Shown: one piece after another, positions 1 to 10,500 of the stretch
Position numbering within the stretch: position 1 is the stretch's first letter
Layout of the letters: each line of letters opens with the position of its first letter
NCBI RefSeq assembly: GCF_004661485.1
Contig: NZ_PQVH01000016.1
Coordinates: 28,421 to 92,420, forward strand
Source of the DNA: Methylotenera oryzisoli
Lineage (GTDB): Bacteria > Pseudomonadota > Gammaproteobacteria > Burkholderiales > Methylophilaceae
Direction of reading: 5' to 3'
Length of the DNA stretch: 64,000 nucleotides
Position numbers and translations under genes: made by a program
The notes under the pieces: generated by a model
What the model was told of the DNA's origin: nothing
Databases searched by the model: none
Seen by the model: the letters and a program-made list of their open reading frames with translations, nothing else

Positions 1-16
1 TTTTTTTCATCATCAT
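1..16 (-). CDS. 5' end of a gene cut by the window edge (YdbL-position)
   Basis: On the minus strand three consecutive ATG codons followed by two lysine codons run off the left edge, preceded by a GAAGGA ribosome-binding site. Only the first few codons are visible, so the product cannot be named. In enterobacteria ydbH and the lipoprotein gene ynbE are followed by ydbL (DUF1318), so a YdbL-like periplasmic protein is the natural guess from position alone. Confidence 0.35.
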
Positions 17-64
17 TCCTTCAATTCAATCATTTATTTGCTTAAATTTAAGCCGTACTTCAAG

Positions 65-241
65 TTACTGAGGCTCTACCGTAGTTGTGCTTGGCTTTTC
101 CGCGCCATTTTTCAGCTGCCATACATCATCAATAATCTTATCCGCGGCTTTTTCTGCGGCAGCTGCCGGAAAATAAATGTTAATAGTGACGCAAGCGGGT
201 AAAGCGCATGCCAGTAACAAGGCGATTGACCAGTTTTTCAT
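65..241 (-). CDS. small lipoprotein in the YnbE position
   Basis: A 58-residue open frame starts at an ATG preceded by AGGATAGGTA. It begins MKNW, has a hydrophobic stretch and a lipobox-like LPAC, giving a lipid-anchored cysteine near residue 17, followed by VTINIYFPAAAAEKAAD and a hydrophilic tail ending STTTVEPQ. It lies directly after ydbH and before another gene start on the same strand. In E. coli the small outer-membrane lipoprotein YnbE is encoded after ydbH and works with it in phospholipid transport between the membranes. The sequence here is not clearly YnbE-like, so partnership with YdbH is inferred from position and lipobox. The coding frame itself looks secure. Confidence 0.65.
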   Translation of the reverse strand: MKNWSIALLLACALPACVTINIYFPAAAAEKAADKIIDDVWQLKNGAEKPSTTTVEPQ

Positions 242-344
242 TACCTATCCTTTTATCATTGAATGTATTGCGTTAAAACTATTTTAATTCAGGGCGCTTA
301 GTGCATCATATATATTGCAGCATTTATCCAAAATGCACAGTGTG

Positions 345-2168
345 CTAACGCACTACAGCCTTAGTGTTGCCATCAATCACGCGCTCAATACGCGCTAACA
401 GCTCGCTCCAGCCTACTGTCTGATTGTACCCCATCACCGTAATCGCAGGGATGCCACTTCCTTTAACGATAATGTACCCATGCGCGGTTGACTCCACACC
501 ACCCATTTCGCAAATATCATTGCGTAAGCGGCAACTTAGCCCCATCTTGCCGTAATTAAACTGCTCAAAAAAACGTAAAAAACTACGCTGCACGGCAGCA
601 GCTGCCCCACCGCCACCTAATGCTGAAATATTTTCTACCGCTCGTTGTGAAATCTTTTTGGGATATTTACCTGGGCTACTCTGTATCCGAGCATCAAAGG
701 TCACCGGCTTCCAGTTTTGCAGCTCCAAGCCTTTAATATCGCCATCCAATTTACCTTCAATGGCTCCAAATGAAAATGTTCGGGTAAGCTCGCCTAGCTC
801 TAAATTTCTTAAGGCAATATCCGCATTTAATTTAGGTGCAATGCCCAAGGGCGTGCGCATAGTCAGCTGTGTGACCGTCGCTGTGCCATTAAATACATTG
901 AGTACCACACTGCCATCCGTAGTGAGTATGCCGCCACTGTAGGTCACTAAAGGAATTTGCGCTGACGCCTTACCTAACATTCGTGGCAGCTTAAGTTGCG
1001 TACTAAAGCCTTCCATCGAAATTGGCTCCAACTTAGCGCTCAAGTGCCAAAACCACTCATTGTGCAGACGCGTTGCGGATAGATTAGATAAGCTTAAAGC
1101 ACCATCTAACACTGGCAGACGAATATTAGGCGCAGTGATTGCATAGCGGTTCACCTCTGCATTAATTTCGGTTTGACCTAACGGCAAATTGAGCAAACTG
1201 CCACGCGCATAACTCAAGCGTACTGGGTTGGATGCCTCGTAACTCCATGGGATATTTGCATTTAGCTGATAAAAAGCAAACTTATTATTAATATCCACCA
1301 CATCTACATCATTCAGCTGCAAATTGAATGATTGCAACTCTGTATTTTTTACTTTAAGTTGCAATGCGGCCGTGCCATCAATCGTCGCATTATTAAATGC
1401 GGTATTGCCTAACAATGGCTTGAACAGCAAAGGATAAGCCGCACCAAGATCTAGTTTTGGTAGTTTGGCATTAAAATCCAGCAGCTTAAAGTCACTAAGA
1501 CGCACAGCACCATCCGCATCCAGCTCACCCACACGGTTAATTTTAAAATGCGCCTGATTAACCTCAAGCACATCATCTCTTAACGTGCCAGCCGCCTGTA
1601 ACGCATGACCGCCACTTTCAATATAAAAAGGTTGCCAGAATACTTCACCAGTTTGCCAATCCAGAGAGGTCCGCCAACGCCACCCTTGCGCTTCGCGTTT
1701 TAGTGCAATGGCCATTACACCGCTCAGCTTTTCTGCGGCATGCAACCCAGCTTCATCACTAAAGCTGCCGCCCTTTAAGTATAGAGCCGCATCAACATCC
1801 AGCTGATTGCGCTGAAATAAATGGTTGATATCCAAATTAAAAGGCAAATCTAGGCGTGCGCTTTTTAAGCGACCATTGTCACAGCGCACCGCATCAACAC
1901 TGCGCCGTTGTGGCAGATTGCAACTGAGATCTAGCTGCGTCCACGCATTCGGTTTGTGCTGCACATCTGCTTCTGCTGGTTTTAATGCCGCATGTAACGT
2001 AACGCTAGGTTTAGGCTGGGTCAGCTGAACCTTCAGTGCAATGTCTTTGGCAGTGCCCATTGCATGCTCAAGACGCTCTACGCTGATAGAAACCTCAGAA
2101 ACCGCATGTGCAGCAATGCTATAGCAGATTAAACAGCAAACACTAACAATGCGACTAAGCGCGATCAT
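345..2168 (-). CDS. ydbH: YdbH-family AsmA-like intermembrane lipid transport protein
   Basis: The 607-residue product starts MIALSRIVSVCCLICYS, a signal or anchor segment ending near AHA. The rest is the beta-rich, low-cysteine sequence typical of AsmA-like proteins, and the C-terminus (a VENISALGGGGAAAAVQRSFL stretch, then SCRLRNDICEMGG and YIIVKGSGIPAITVMGYN) is the conserved YdbH (DctA-YdbH) end. YdbH, TamB and YhdP are redundant bridges moving phospholipids from inner to outer membrane in E. coli. The protein is clearly shorter than the roughly 880-residue E. coli YdbH. I chose the ATG at 2168 because an upstream start would overlap cysM and delay the signal segment. It is followed by a small lipoprotein gene, as in the ydbH-ynbE-ydbL operon. 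Confidence 0.8.
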   Translation of the reverse strand: MIALSRIVSVCCLICYSIAAHAVSEVSISVERLEHAMGTAKDIALKVQLTQPKPSVTLHAALKPAEADVQHKPNAWTQLDLSCNLPQRRSVDAVRCDNGRLKSARLDLPFNLDINHLFQRNQLDVDAALYLKGGSFSDEAGLHAAEKLSGVMAIALKREAQGWRWRTSLDWQTGEVFWQPFYIESGGHALQAAGTLRDDVLEVNQAHFKINRVGELDADGAVRLSDFKLLDFNAKLPKLDLGAAYPLLFKPLLGNTAFNNATIDGTAALQLKVKNTELQSFNLQLNDVDVVDINNKFAFYQLNANIPWSYEASNPVRLSYARGSLLNLPLGQTEINAEVNRYAITAPNIRLPVLDGALSLSNLSATRLHNEWFWHLSAKLEPISMEGFSTQLKLPRMLGKASAQIPLVTYSGGILTTDGSVVLNVFNGTATVTQLTMRTPLGIAPKLNADIALRNLELGELTRTFSFGAIEGKLDGDIKGLELQNWKPVTFDARIQSSPGKYPKKISQRAVENISALGGGGAAAAVQRSFLRFFEQFNYGKMGLSCRLRNDICEMGGVESTAHGYIIVKGSGIPAITVMGYNQTVGWSELLARIERVIDGNTKAVVR

Positions 2169-2178
2169 ATTGGGTGTA

Positions 2179-3066
2179 CTACGACGGATAAACACCTGTA
2201 GAGAGGTAACGATCACCTCTGTCACACACAATGCTGACAATCACGGCATTTTCCACACGTTTAGACAATTGCAATGCGGCATACAAAGCCCCTCCGGATG
2301 AAATGCCGGCAAATATACCTTCCATTGTGGCTAATTTACGTGTGGTATCTTCGGCATGCTTCTGGCTCACGTAAATCAGCTCATCCACTGCACTGGCATT
2401 ATAAATACTCGGCAGATACGCTTCCGGCCATTTACGAATACCAGGAATTTGCGCCCCTTCTTCAGGCTGTACGCCCACAATTTGAATATTAGGATTTTGC
2501 TCTTTCAAAAAACGTGAGGTACCCATGATAGTGCCAGTTGTGCCCATGCTAGATACAAAATGTGTGACTTTACCCTCGGTATCACGCCAGATTTCAGGGC
2601 CCGTCCCCTCATAATGTGCTAATGGATTGTCTGCATTGCCAAATTGGTCAAGCACAATACCTTCGCCTTCTGCCTGCATTTTCATGGCAACATCGCGTGC
2701 TAGTTCCATACTGCCGTCTTTAGGAGTCAGCACCAACTCTGCGCCATAGGCCTTCATGCTTTGGCGGCGCTCTACGCTCTGGTTGTCTGGCATGACCAAG
2801 ATCATTTTATATCCACGCATCGCCGCCACCATCGCCAGCGCGATACCGGTATTGCCGCTCGTTGCTTCAATCAAAGTATCGCCCGGTTTAATCTCGCCAC
2901 GGGCTTCTGCACGCGTAATCATCGAATATGCAGGTCTATCTTTCACTGAACCGGCTGGGTTATTCCCCTCAAGCTTCAATAAAATAGTATTACTGGTATT
3001 CCCCGCCATACGTTGCAATTTAACTAATGGCGTATTGCCGACGAAGTTGTCTATCGTTTTGTACAT
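2179..3066 (-). CDS. cysM: cysteine synthase B (O-acetylserine sulfhydrylase)
   Basis: A cytosolic fold-type II PLP enzyme of 295 residues, making cysteine from O-acetylserine and sulfide (CysM isozymes also take thiosulfate). The PLP lysine is Lys42 in NNPAGSVKDRPAYSMI, and the phosphate/substrate loop is TSGNTGIALA at about 69-78. A glycine-rich PLP phosphate-binding loop SSMGTTGTIMG follows near residue 173. The length and the short C-terminus fit CysM better than the longer CysK. It is upstream of ydbH on the same strand with about 10 bp between them and downstream of dsbB, so the three may share a transcript. Confidence 0.93.
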   Translation of the reverse strand: MYKTIDNFVGNTPLVKLQRMAGNTSNTILLKLEGNNPAGSVKDRPAYSMITRAEARGEIKPGDTLIEATSGNTGIALAMVAAMRGYKMILVMPDNQSVERRQSMKAYGAELVLTPKDGSMELARDVAMKMQAEGEGIVLDQFGNADNPLAHYEGTGPEIWRDTEGKVTHFVSSMGTTGTIMGTSRFLKEQNPNIQIVGVQPEEGAQIPGIRKWPEAYLPSIYNASAVDELIYVSQKHAEDTTRKLATMEGIFAGISSGGALYAALQLSKRVENAVIVSIVCDRGDRYLSTGVYPS

Positions 3067-3108
3067 TCAATCAATTCTCTGCTGTTTCACATCTGTTGTC
3101 ATTTAGAT

Positions 3109-3603
3109 TTACTTTTTACTATTTAATTTAAGCAAATACACGGCATACGCACCAAAACCGATAAAAGCGATAAGCGACATCTGCGGGATAGTCAGCCCTA
3201 AAAATGTCCAGTCAATCGCAGCGCAATCACCAGTGCCTTTAAACACTAGTGTCAAGGCTTTTTGTAATGGGAAGTTCTCAAACATGTAATCAAAACCCAC
3301 GCCACAGTCTGCAATCATCTCTTCTTTATGTGCTTGTATCCACCAATGGCGAATGGCAACACCCGCGCCGCCCAATGCTGCCAACACTTGAAATAGTGAT
3401 TGAAACTTCAAGCACTTAGGCACCAATGCCGCCACTAAAAACAAAACACCCAGTGACATAAACACGATACGCTGTGAGATGCACAACGGACAGGGCTCCA
3501 AGCCGAATTTTGTTTGTATCCACAATGCCAGCCCAACCAACGCAAAGCAGCCCACAAAACCTATGAAATAACCTGTTCGTCCAATAAGAATTTTATTTAG
3601 CAT
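3109..3603 (-). CDS. dsbB: disulfide bond formation protein B
   Basis: A 164-residue inner-membrane protein with four predicted membrane spans. DsbB reoxidises DsbA and passes electrons to quinones. The first redox pair is Cys38/Cys41 in EPCPLC after TM1, and the second periplasmic pair is Cys100 (IADCGVGF) and Cys127 (GTGDCAAIDW). A quinone-site arginine is visible in ISQRIVF. I prefer the ATG at 3603 to a GTG four codons upstream. The gene is divergent from xseA, with only about 50 bp between starts, so the two promoters must overlap. Confidence 0.93.
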   Translation of the reverse strand: MLNKILIGRTGYFIGFVGCFALVGLALWIQTKFGLEPCPLCISQRIVFMSLGVLFLVAALVPKCLKFQSLFQVLAALGGAGVAIRHWWIQAHKEEMIADCGVGFDYMFENFPLQKALTLVFKGTGDCAAIDWTFLGLTIPQMSLIAFIGFGAYAVYLLKLNSKK

Positions 3604-3656
3604 GATGTCCGTCACGATATAATCTCAAAAAATCATTTTAACGGATTAAGCCCATT

Positions 3657-4886
3657 TTGACAGACTTCGCAGCAAATTTATCTCAGGAAGGCAGTTCCAA
3701 CGCTAAAGTGCTGACTGTCAGCGAACTTAACCGCATAGCAAAAAATATTTTGGAACAAAGCTTTCCACTGTTTTGGGTCTCTGGCGAGGTGTCTAACTTT
3801 ACGCGTGCGGCCAGTGGCCATTGGTACTTTTCACTCAAAGATGCAGGTGCGCAAGTGCGTTGCGTCATGTTTAAAGGTCGCAATAGTTACGTTGACTTTA
3901 CCCCGCGTGAGGGAGATAAAATCGAAGCGCGCGCCACAGTGACACTATACGAAGCACGTGGCGACTTTCAGCTTACGGTAGAGTTTGTGCAACGTGCAGG
4001 ACTAGGTGCACTATTTGAAGCGTTTGAAAAACTGAAAAGAAAACTCAGCGCTGAAGGTTTATTTGATGCTGACATCAAGTGCGCAATTCCCAAACACCCC
4101 AAACAAATTGGCGTGGTAACCTCTGCCGATGCCGCCGCATTAAGAGATGTGCTCACCACACTCAAACGCCGCATGCCCAACATCCCGGTTATTATTTACC
4201 CTACCCCGGTGCAAGGCAAAGGTGCCGCGCAGCTTATCGCCAATGCAATCAACACAGCGCATGAACGTGCCGAGTGTGATGTGCTCATTATTTGTCGCGG
4301 TGGCGGCAGTATTGAAGACTTATGGCAGTTTAATGAAGAAATTGTCGCCCGTGCGATTGCCAACTGCACCATCCCAACCATTAGCGGCGTTGGGCATGAA
4401 ACCGACTTCACCATCTGCGACTTTGTGGCCGACACTCGCGCGGCAACTCCCACTGCCGCCGCAGAACTGGCAACACCGTCGCGTGCAGATATACTGAATA
4501 AAACTAATCAGTTAAAGCTACAGTTGGCAAAAAACATGCAATTTGTACTAAACCAGAAATCTCAAGCTTTAGACTACCTAGCACGCAGAGTGATTTCACC
4601 ATCACAGCAAATCGCACAGCAAAAAAACCAGGTCATACAGTTAACTAATCGCCTGAACAATAGCATCAGCCAGCAATTACAGCGCAAGCAACAAAACCTG
4701 CTGCGCCTTAACCAGAATCTACAACACCTAAATCCACAGGCAGTACTCACGCGCGGCTACGCTTTTGTACAAAACAAATTAGGTAATATCGTCAGCACCA
4801 GCAGTCAATTGCAAAATGGGGATGAAGTCACCTTAACTTTTGGTTCAGGCTCTGCTGAAGCCAATATTACAAAAATAAAACACTAG
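3657..4886 (+). CDS. xseA: exodeoxyribonuclease VII large subunit
   Basis: The 409-residue catalytic subunit of exonuclease VII degrades single-stranded DNA to oligonucleotides with XseB. The N-terminal OB-fold carries [20 protein letters not shown], followed by the central nuclease domain with [28 protein letters not shown] and [20 protein letters not shown], all family hallmarks. A long glutamine-rich helical region follows, then a conserved ending with LTRGYAFV. Translation appears to start at TTG (3657), since no ATG fits the N-terminus. No xseB is visible nearby. Confidence 0.95.
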   Translation: MTDFAANLSQEGSSNAKVLTVSELNRIAKNILEQSFPLFWVSGEVSNFTRAASGHWYFSLKDAGAQVRCVMFKGRNSYVDFTPREGDKIEARATVTLYEARGDFQLTVEFVQRAGLGALFEAFEKLKRKLSAEGLFDADIKCAIPKHPKQIGVVTSADAAALRDVLTTLKRRMPNIPVIIYPTPVQGKGAAQLIANAINTAHERAECDVLIICRGGGSIEDLWQFNEEIVARAIANCTIPTISGVGHETDFTICDFVADTRAATPTAAAELATPSRADILNKTNQLKLQLAKNMQFVLNQKSQALDYLARRVISPSQQIAQQKNQVIQLTNRLNNSISQQLQRKQQNLLRLNQNLQHLNPQAVLTRGYAFVQNKLGNIVSTSSQLQNGDEVTLTFGSGSAEANITKIKH

Positions 4887-4987
4887 GCGAATTAATTTTT
4901 CAATCGAAACAAATACAAATTGATTGGTTTAGTACAGAAATTGACTGATAATAGCCACCTCAATTATTAGCATGCAATCAAACGACA

Positions 4988-6871
4988 ATGTCATCAGCCT
5001 CTGGTAACAACACCAATCGCTCAGCACTTACACTTGCCGCACTAGGCGTGGTTTTTGGAGATATTGGTACAAGCCCCCTCTATACCATTAAAGAAGTGTT
5101 TTCAGTTGGAGCACATCCGGTACCACTCACTGAAACCAATATGTTTGGTATTTTATCGCTTATTGTTTGGGCGCTTATTATGGTGGTGTCGGTTAAATAC
5201 GTCGCATTTGTGATGCGAGCGGATAACCGCGGCGAAGGTGGCATTATGGCGCTGCTGGCACTGGCGAGTCGCAACGTTGCAAAAAACCCGGAAAAACAGC
5301 GCAACATCATGCTATTAGGCATTTTAGGTGCTTGTATGTTTTATGCAGATGGCATTATTACCCCTGCAATTTCAGTATTATCAGCGGTGGAAGGTTTGGA
5401 AGTTTCCGCCCCAATTCTGCACCCGCTTATCCTCCCGATTACACTGGTCGTATTATTTCTCTTATTCTGGGCACAAAATAAAGGTACCGCACTGGTAGGC
5501 GCTTTTTTTGGCCCTATTATGCTGATATGGTTTAGTACCTTAGCAGTATTGGGCATCCATGGCATTATGCAGTACCCGGCCATCATCAATGCGCTCAACC
5601 CGATTTACGCTATCCACTTCTTCCAACTCAGCCCTTGGATTGCCTTTGTGGCATTAGGCGCGGTGGTGCTGGCGGTAACTGGTGCTGAAGCACTCTATGC
5701 CGACATGGGGCACTTTGGGCGCTTTCCGATTCGGATGGCATGGTTCGGCTTTGTATTGCCTGCACTCATCCTGAACTATTTTGGACAAGGCGCACTCGTG
5801 CTCAAAAATCCAGCTACAGTCAAAAATCCTTTTTACCTGCTTGCGCCTGAATGGATGTTATTCCCGCTAATTATTTTAGCGACCATGGCGGCAGTAATCG
5901 CCTCGCAAGCAGTGATTACCGGCGCGTTTTCCGTATCACGCCAGGCATTGCAACTGGGCTTTTTGCCACGTATGCATGTATCGCACACCTCTGAAAGCCA
6001 ACAAGGGCAAATCTACATGCCGCGCGTTAACTGGGGGCTAATGATTGCGGTTATGGTCCTTGTCATCGGCTTTGGTTCATCAGGCAATCTGGCAGCAGCC
6101 TACGGCATTGCTGTGACCGGTGATATGGTGATTACCACCCTACTGGCTGGCATTGTGTTCCACAACTTATGGGGCTGGAGCAAACTGCGCACCGGTGCCT
6201 TGGTTGCCCTATTTTTAACTGTTGATATCGCGTTCTTTAGTGCCAACGTACTTAAAATTCCTGATGGCGGCTGGGTGCCGTTAATCATTGGCGTGGTCAT
6301 TTTCACCTTGATGATCACCTGGAAAACTGGCCGCAACATGCTGTACAAGCACCTTAAAAACGAAGCGATGGCATTGGATCCTTTCATCGAAGCCATTAGT
6401 GCACACCCACCAATGCGTGTTGCCGGCACTGCATTATTCATGACCCCCAACCCAGAGGGCGTACCGCATGCCATGTTGCATAATCTGAAGCACAATAAAG
6501 TGCTGCATGAGAAAGTGGTGATCCTGACAGTGAAGTTCTTAGACTTTCCGCGTACCGCACCTAGTGACCGCGTGACCGTTGAAGTCTTACCGCATGAGTT
6601 TTACCGCGTGACGGTGCAGTACGGGTTTAAAGATGAGCCAGACTTACCTAGAGACCTGGCACTGTGCGCAGAAAAAGGTTTGGTGTTGGAGGCAATGGAC
6701 ACCTCCTACTTTATCGGTAAAGAAATTTTAATTGCACATGAATCACCAGAAATGGCTTACTGGCGCAAAAAAATATTTATTGGGCTGTTCCGCAGTGCAG
6801 AAACAATTACCAACCAGTTTAAGCTACCACCCAACCGTGTGGTTGAACTTGGGACGCAAGTCACCTTCTAA
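4988..6871 (+). CDS. kup: low-affinity potassium uptake protein Kup
   Basis: A 627-residue KUP/HAK/KT potassium-proton symporter in the inner membrane. It begins with a short hydrophilic tail, then LTLAALGVVFGDIGTSPLYT, the family signature, followed by about twelve membrane spans (including ALYADMGHFGRFPIRMAW and ITGAFSVSRQALQLG) and a C-terminal cytoplasmic domain from about residue 460 ending VVELGTQVTF. Length is normal for the family. It stands alone downstream of xseA, with about 100 bp between, and is followed by an unusual structured intergenic element. Confidence 0.96.
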   Translation: MSSASGNNTNRSALTLAALGVVFGDIGTSPLYTIKEVFSVGAHPVPLTETNMFGILSLIVWALIMVVSVKYVAFVMRADNRGEGGIMALLALASRNVAKNPEKQRNIMLLGILGACMFYADGIITPAISVLSAVEGLEVSAPILHPLILPITLVVLFLLFWAQNKGTALVGAFFGPIMLIWFSTLAVLGIHGIMQYPAIINALNPIYAIHFFQLSPWIAFVALGAVVLAVTGAEALYADMGHFGRFPIRMAWFGFVLPALILNYFGQGALVLKNPATVKNPFYLLAPEWMLFPLIILATMAAVIASQAVITGAFSVSRQALQLGFLPRMHVSHTSESQQGQIYMPRVNWGLMIAVMVLVIGFGSSGNLAAAYGIAVTGDMVITTLLAGIVFHNLWGWSKLRTGALVALFLTVDIAFFSANVLKIPDGGWVPLIIGVVIFTLMITWKTGRNMLYKHLKNEAMALDPFIEAISAHPPMRVAGTALFMTPNPEGVPHAMLHNLKHNKVLHEKVVILTVKFLDFPRTAPSDRVTVEVLPHEFYRVTVQYGFKDEPDLPRDLALCAEKGLVLEAMDTSYFIGKEILIAHESPEMAYWRKKIFIGLFRSAETITNQFKLPPNRVVELGTQVTF

Positions 6872-6894
6872 CACTGGGTAAGATGTAAATCTTG

Positions 6895-7037
6895 GGGAAA
6901 GCAGAGTAAATCGTCAAGCGAGATGAAATACAAGGCCTACGAGACGCAGGAACCGAGATAGTGCGGCATTCAGCGAAGTTGCAAATACCGAGCAACGAGG
7001 CGATTCGCTGAGTCAGGCACTTGTTTCGTGCTTTCCC
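6895..7037. repeat. structured intergenic element with short terminal inverted repeats
   Basis: This noncoding stretch of about 143 bp is bounded by a 9-bp inverted repeat: GGGAAAGCA at 6895-6903 and TGCTTTCCC at 7029-7037. Inside are a 10-bp arm pair with one wobble (ATTCAGCGAA at 6968-6977, TTCGCTGAGT at 7004-7013) and a small GCAC/GTGC hairpin at 7017-7031. No convincing protein is encoded. It could be a miniature mobile or dispersed repeat, or a structured RNA in the kup 3' region. It is single-copy in this window. Confidence 0.45.
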
Positions 7038-7116
7038 TTGTTTAGTTATCGCATGACATTCAACCAAACCGCATGTCATGCGTTACTGTTTAGACCACGC
7101 CTACGGATTAATAAAA

Positions 7117-7962
7117 ATGATACCTCTATTCAGATTCAAACGATCCAGCCTCATTATCTCAGCAGTATTCATGGCTTACTTAAGCGGCTGCGCCACCACA
7201 ACCCAAGACAGCGTATCCGGGGTAAAACGTACTCAGTTACTACTCCTGCCGGAGTCACAAGTCACCACCATGTCGACTCAGGCTTATACCCAAACCTTGC
7301 AAGAGGCTGAAAAGAAAAAAACCCTCAATGCTAATAAAACGCAGCTTGAGCGCGTACGAAAAATCTCCAACAGGCTCATCGCTCAGGTCGGTGTATTTAG
7401 ACCAGATGCCTCCCAGTGGAAATGGGAAGTCAACGTAGAAAATAATGACGAACTTAATGCTTATTGCATGCCTGGCGGAAAAATCATGGTGTACACAGGC
7501 TTGATAGATAAACTAAAAGCGACCGATGATGAACTAGCCGCCGTTATTGGCCATGAAATCGCCCATGCACTGCGTGAACACGGGCGCGAGCGCATGTCAC
7601 AAGCATACGTGCAACAGTTTGGCTTGCAGGCCCTAGGCGCGGTGCTATCTTCCAGTACCGGCGCTGTTGTTGGTAATGCGTCCATGCAGGCAGCCAGCAT
7701 GGGCTCACAACTGTTTTTTGCATTACCTAACGGACGCGAGCAAGAGCGTGAGGCTGATAAAATTGGTTTAGAGCTTGCCGCGCGTGCTGGTTACAATCCA
7801 GACGCCGCCGTCACCTTGTGGCAAAAAATGGAGGTGCAAGGTGGTGCAAAACCACCTGAGTTTCTTAGCACCCACCCAGCCAGTGCAAGCCGCATTGCAG
7901 AATTACGTGCATTAGCGCCTAAAGTTAGGCCGCTTTACAACGCAGCAAAAACTGGCAAGTAA
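7117..7962 (+). CDS. M48 family metalloprotease, lipoprotein
   Basis: A periplasmic zinc protease anchored by lipid, 281 residues from the ATG at 7117. After a basic and hydrophobic N-terminus comes the lipobox LSGC (Cys25). The zinc site is GHEIAHALREHGRERM with His146, Glu147 and His150, and the third ligand is in REQEREADKIG (about Glu212). These features and the NAYCMPGGKIMVYTGL segment match the LoiP/YcaL/BepA-like M48 lipoproteins that help envelope quality control. The ATG is preferred to upstream codons because it places the lipobox at the usual distance. A terminator-like hairpin follows. Confidence 0.9.
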   Translation: MIPLFRFKRSSLIISAVFMAYLSGCATTTQDSVSGVKRTQLLLLPESQVTTMSTQAYTQTLQEAEKKKTLNANKTQLERVRKISNRLIAQVGVFRPDASQWKWEVNVENNDELNAYCMPGGKIMVYTGLIDKLKATDDELAAVIGHEIAHALREHGRERMSQAYVQQFGLQALGAVLSSSTGAVVGNASMQAASMGSQLFFALPNGREQEREADKIGLELAARAGYNPDAAVTLWQKMEVQGGAKPPEFLSTHPASASRIAELRALAPKVRPLYNAAKTGK

Positions 7963-7985
7963 CCCTCACTGATAGCGATTACTCA

Positions 7986-8017
7986 AGCGTACAGCGTAAG
8001 TTGTGCGCTTTATTTTT
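7986..8017 (+). terminator. Rho-independent terminator after the M48 protease gene
   Basis: AGCGTACA (7986-7993) pairs with TGTGCGCT (8002-8009), 8 bp with one wobble, and is followed by the T-rich run TTATTTTT. It sits 24 bp after the protease stop and before dapD. Confidence 0.6.
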
Positions 8018-8092
8018 GGGCTATTCTCCTGTTTGAGTTAAAATGTCGCATTAATTAATTTACCAACTTATTCAAAATCAATAGAGACTTTT

Positions 8093-8920
8093 ATGGATCC
8101 ACGTCAAAGCATTATAGAAGCAGCGTTTGAAGACCGCGCCAACATCAACCCAGGCAATGCATCTGCTGAAATCAAAGCTACTGTAGCGTCTGTGCTTGCA
8201 GATTTAGATAGCGGCAAACTACGTGTAGCTAGCCGTGTAGCTGATACGCAACAATGGGAAACACACCAATGGTTGAAAAAAGCAGTTTTGCTTTCATTCC
8301 GTCTGAAAGACAATGAGTTAATGGATGATGGCGTCACCAAATACTTTGATAAAGTACCGCCAAAATTTGCTGATTACACTGAAGAAGATTTTAAAGCAGG
8401 CGGCTTCCGTGTGGTGCCGAATGCAATCGTACGTCGCGGTTCATTTATCGGTAAAAATGCGGTATTGATGCCTTCATACGTCAACATCGGTGCTTACGTG
8501 GGCGAAGGCACCATGGTAGACACATGGGCAACCGTAGGTTCATGCGCACAAATCGGTAAAAACGTACACTTAAGCGGTGGCGTAGGTATTGGTGGCGTAT
8601 TAGAGCCTGTACAAGCTGGTCCTACCATCATTGGTGACAACTGCTTCATCGGCGCGCGTTCTGAAGTAGTTGAAGGCGTGATTGTTGAAGATAACTGCGT
8701 AATCTCTATGGGTGTTTATATTGGTCAATCAACCAAAATCTATGACCGCGAAACAGGTGAAGTGTTCTACGGCCGCGTACCAGCAGGTTCTGTAGTGGTT
8801 TCAGGTAACTTGCCATCAAAAGATGGAAGCTACAGCCTTTACTGTGCAGTCATCGTGAAAAAAGTGGATGCTAAAACACTAGGTAAAGTAGGCATTAACG
8901 AATTACTTCGCGGTATTTAA
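8093..8920 (+). CDS. dapD: tetrahydrodipicolinate N-succinyltransferase
   Basis: A 275-residue left-handed beta-helix acyltransferase catalysing the succinylation step of the diaminopimelate/lysine pathway. An N-terminal helical domain precedes hexapeptide repeats ([57 protein letters not shown]), which form the beta-helix, and it ends [10 protein letters not shown]. Length and ATG start match the family. It begins a three-gene set with an ArsC-like protein and dapE, whose product removes the succinyl group later, so the pathway uses the succinylase branch. Confidence 0.97.
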   Translation: MDPRQSIIEAAFEDRANINPGNASAEIKATVASVLADLDSGKLRVASRVADTQQWETHQWLKKAVLLSFRLKDNELMDDGVTKYFDKVPPKFADYTEEDFKAGGFRVVPNAIVRRGSFIGKNAVLMPSYVNIGAYVGEGTMVDTWATVGSCAQIGKNVHLSGGVGIGGVLEPVQAGPTIIGDNCFIGARSEVVEGVIVEDNCVISMGVYIGQSTKIYDRETGEVFYGRVPAGSVVVSGNLPSKDGSYSLYCAVIVKKVDAKTLGKVGINELLRGI

Positions 8921-8941
8921 GCTTTAGAAGCCCAAAATACA

Positions 8942-10431
<1,490 letters not shown>

Positions 10432-10500
10432 CAGGTAAACGTGAGGCGGTTTGATCAAAGACCGCCTGTTTATATGCTCAATCCAATCGCTTACAAAATA

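Noticed and set aside
6100..6495. 131-codon open frame on minus inside kup
   Set aside because: Antisense of conserved Kup coding sequence; hydrophobic and basic shadow.
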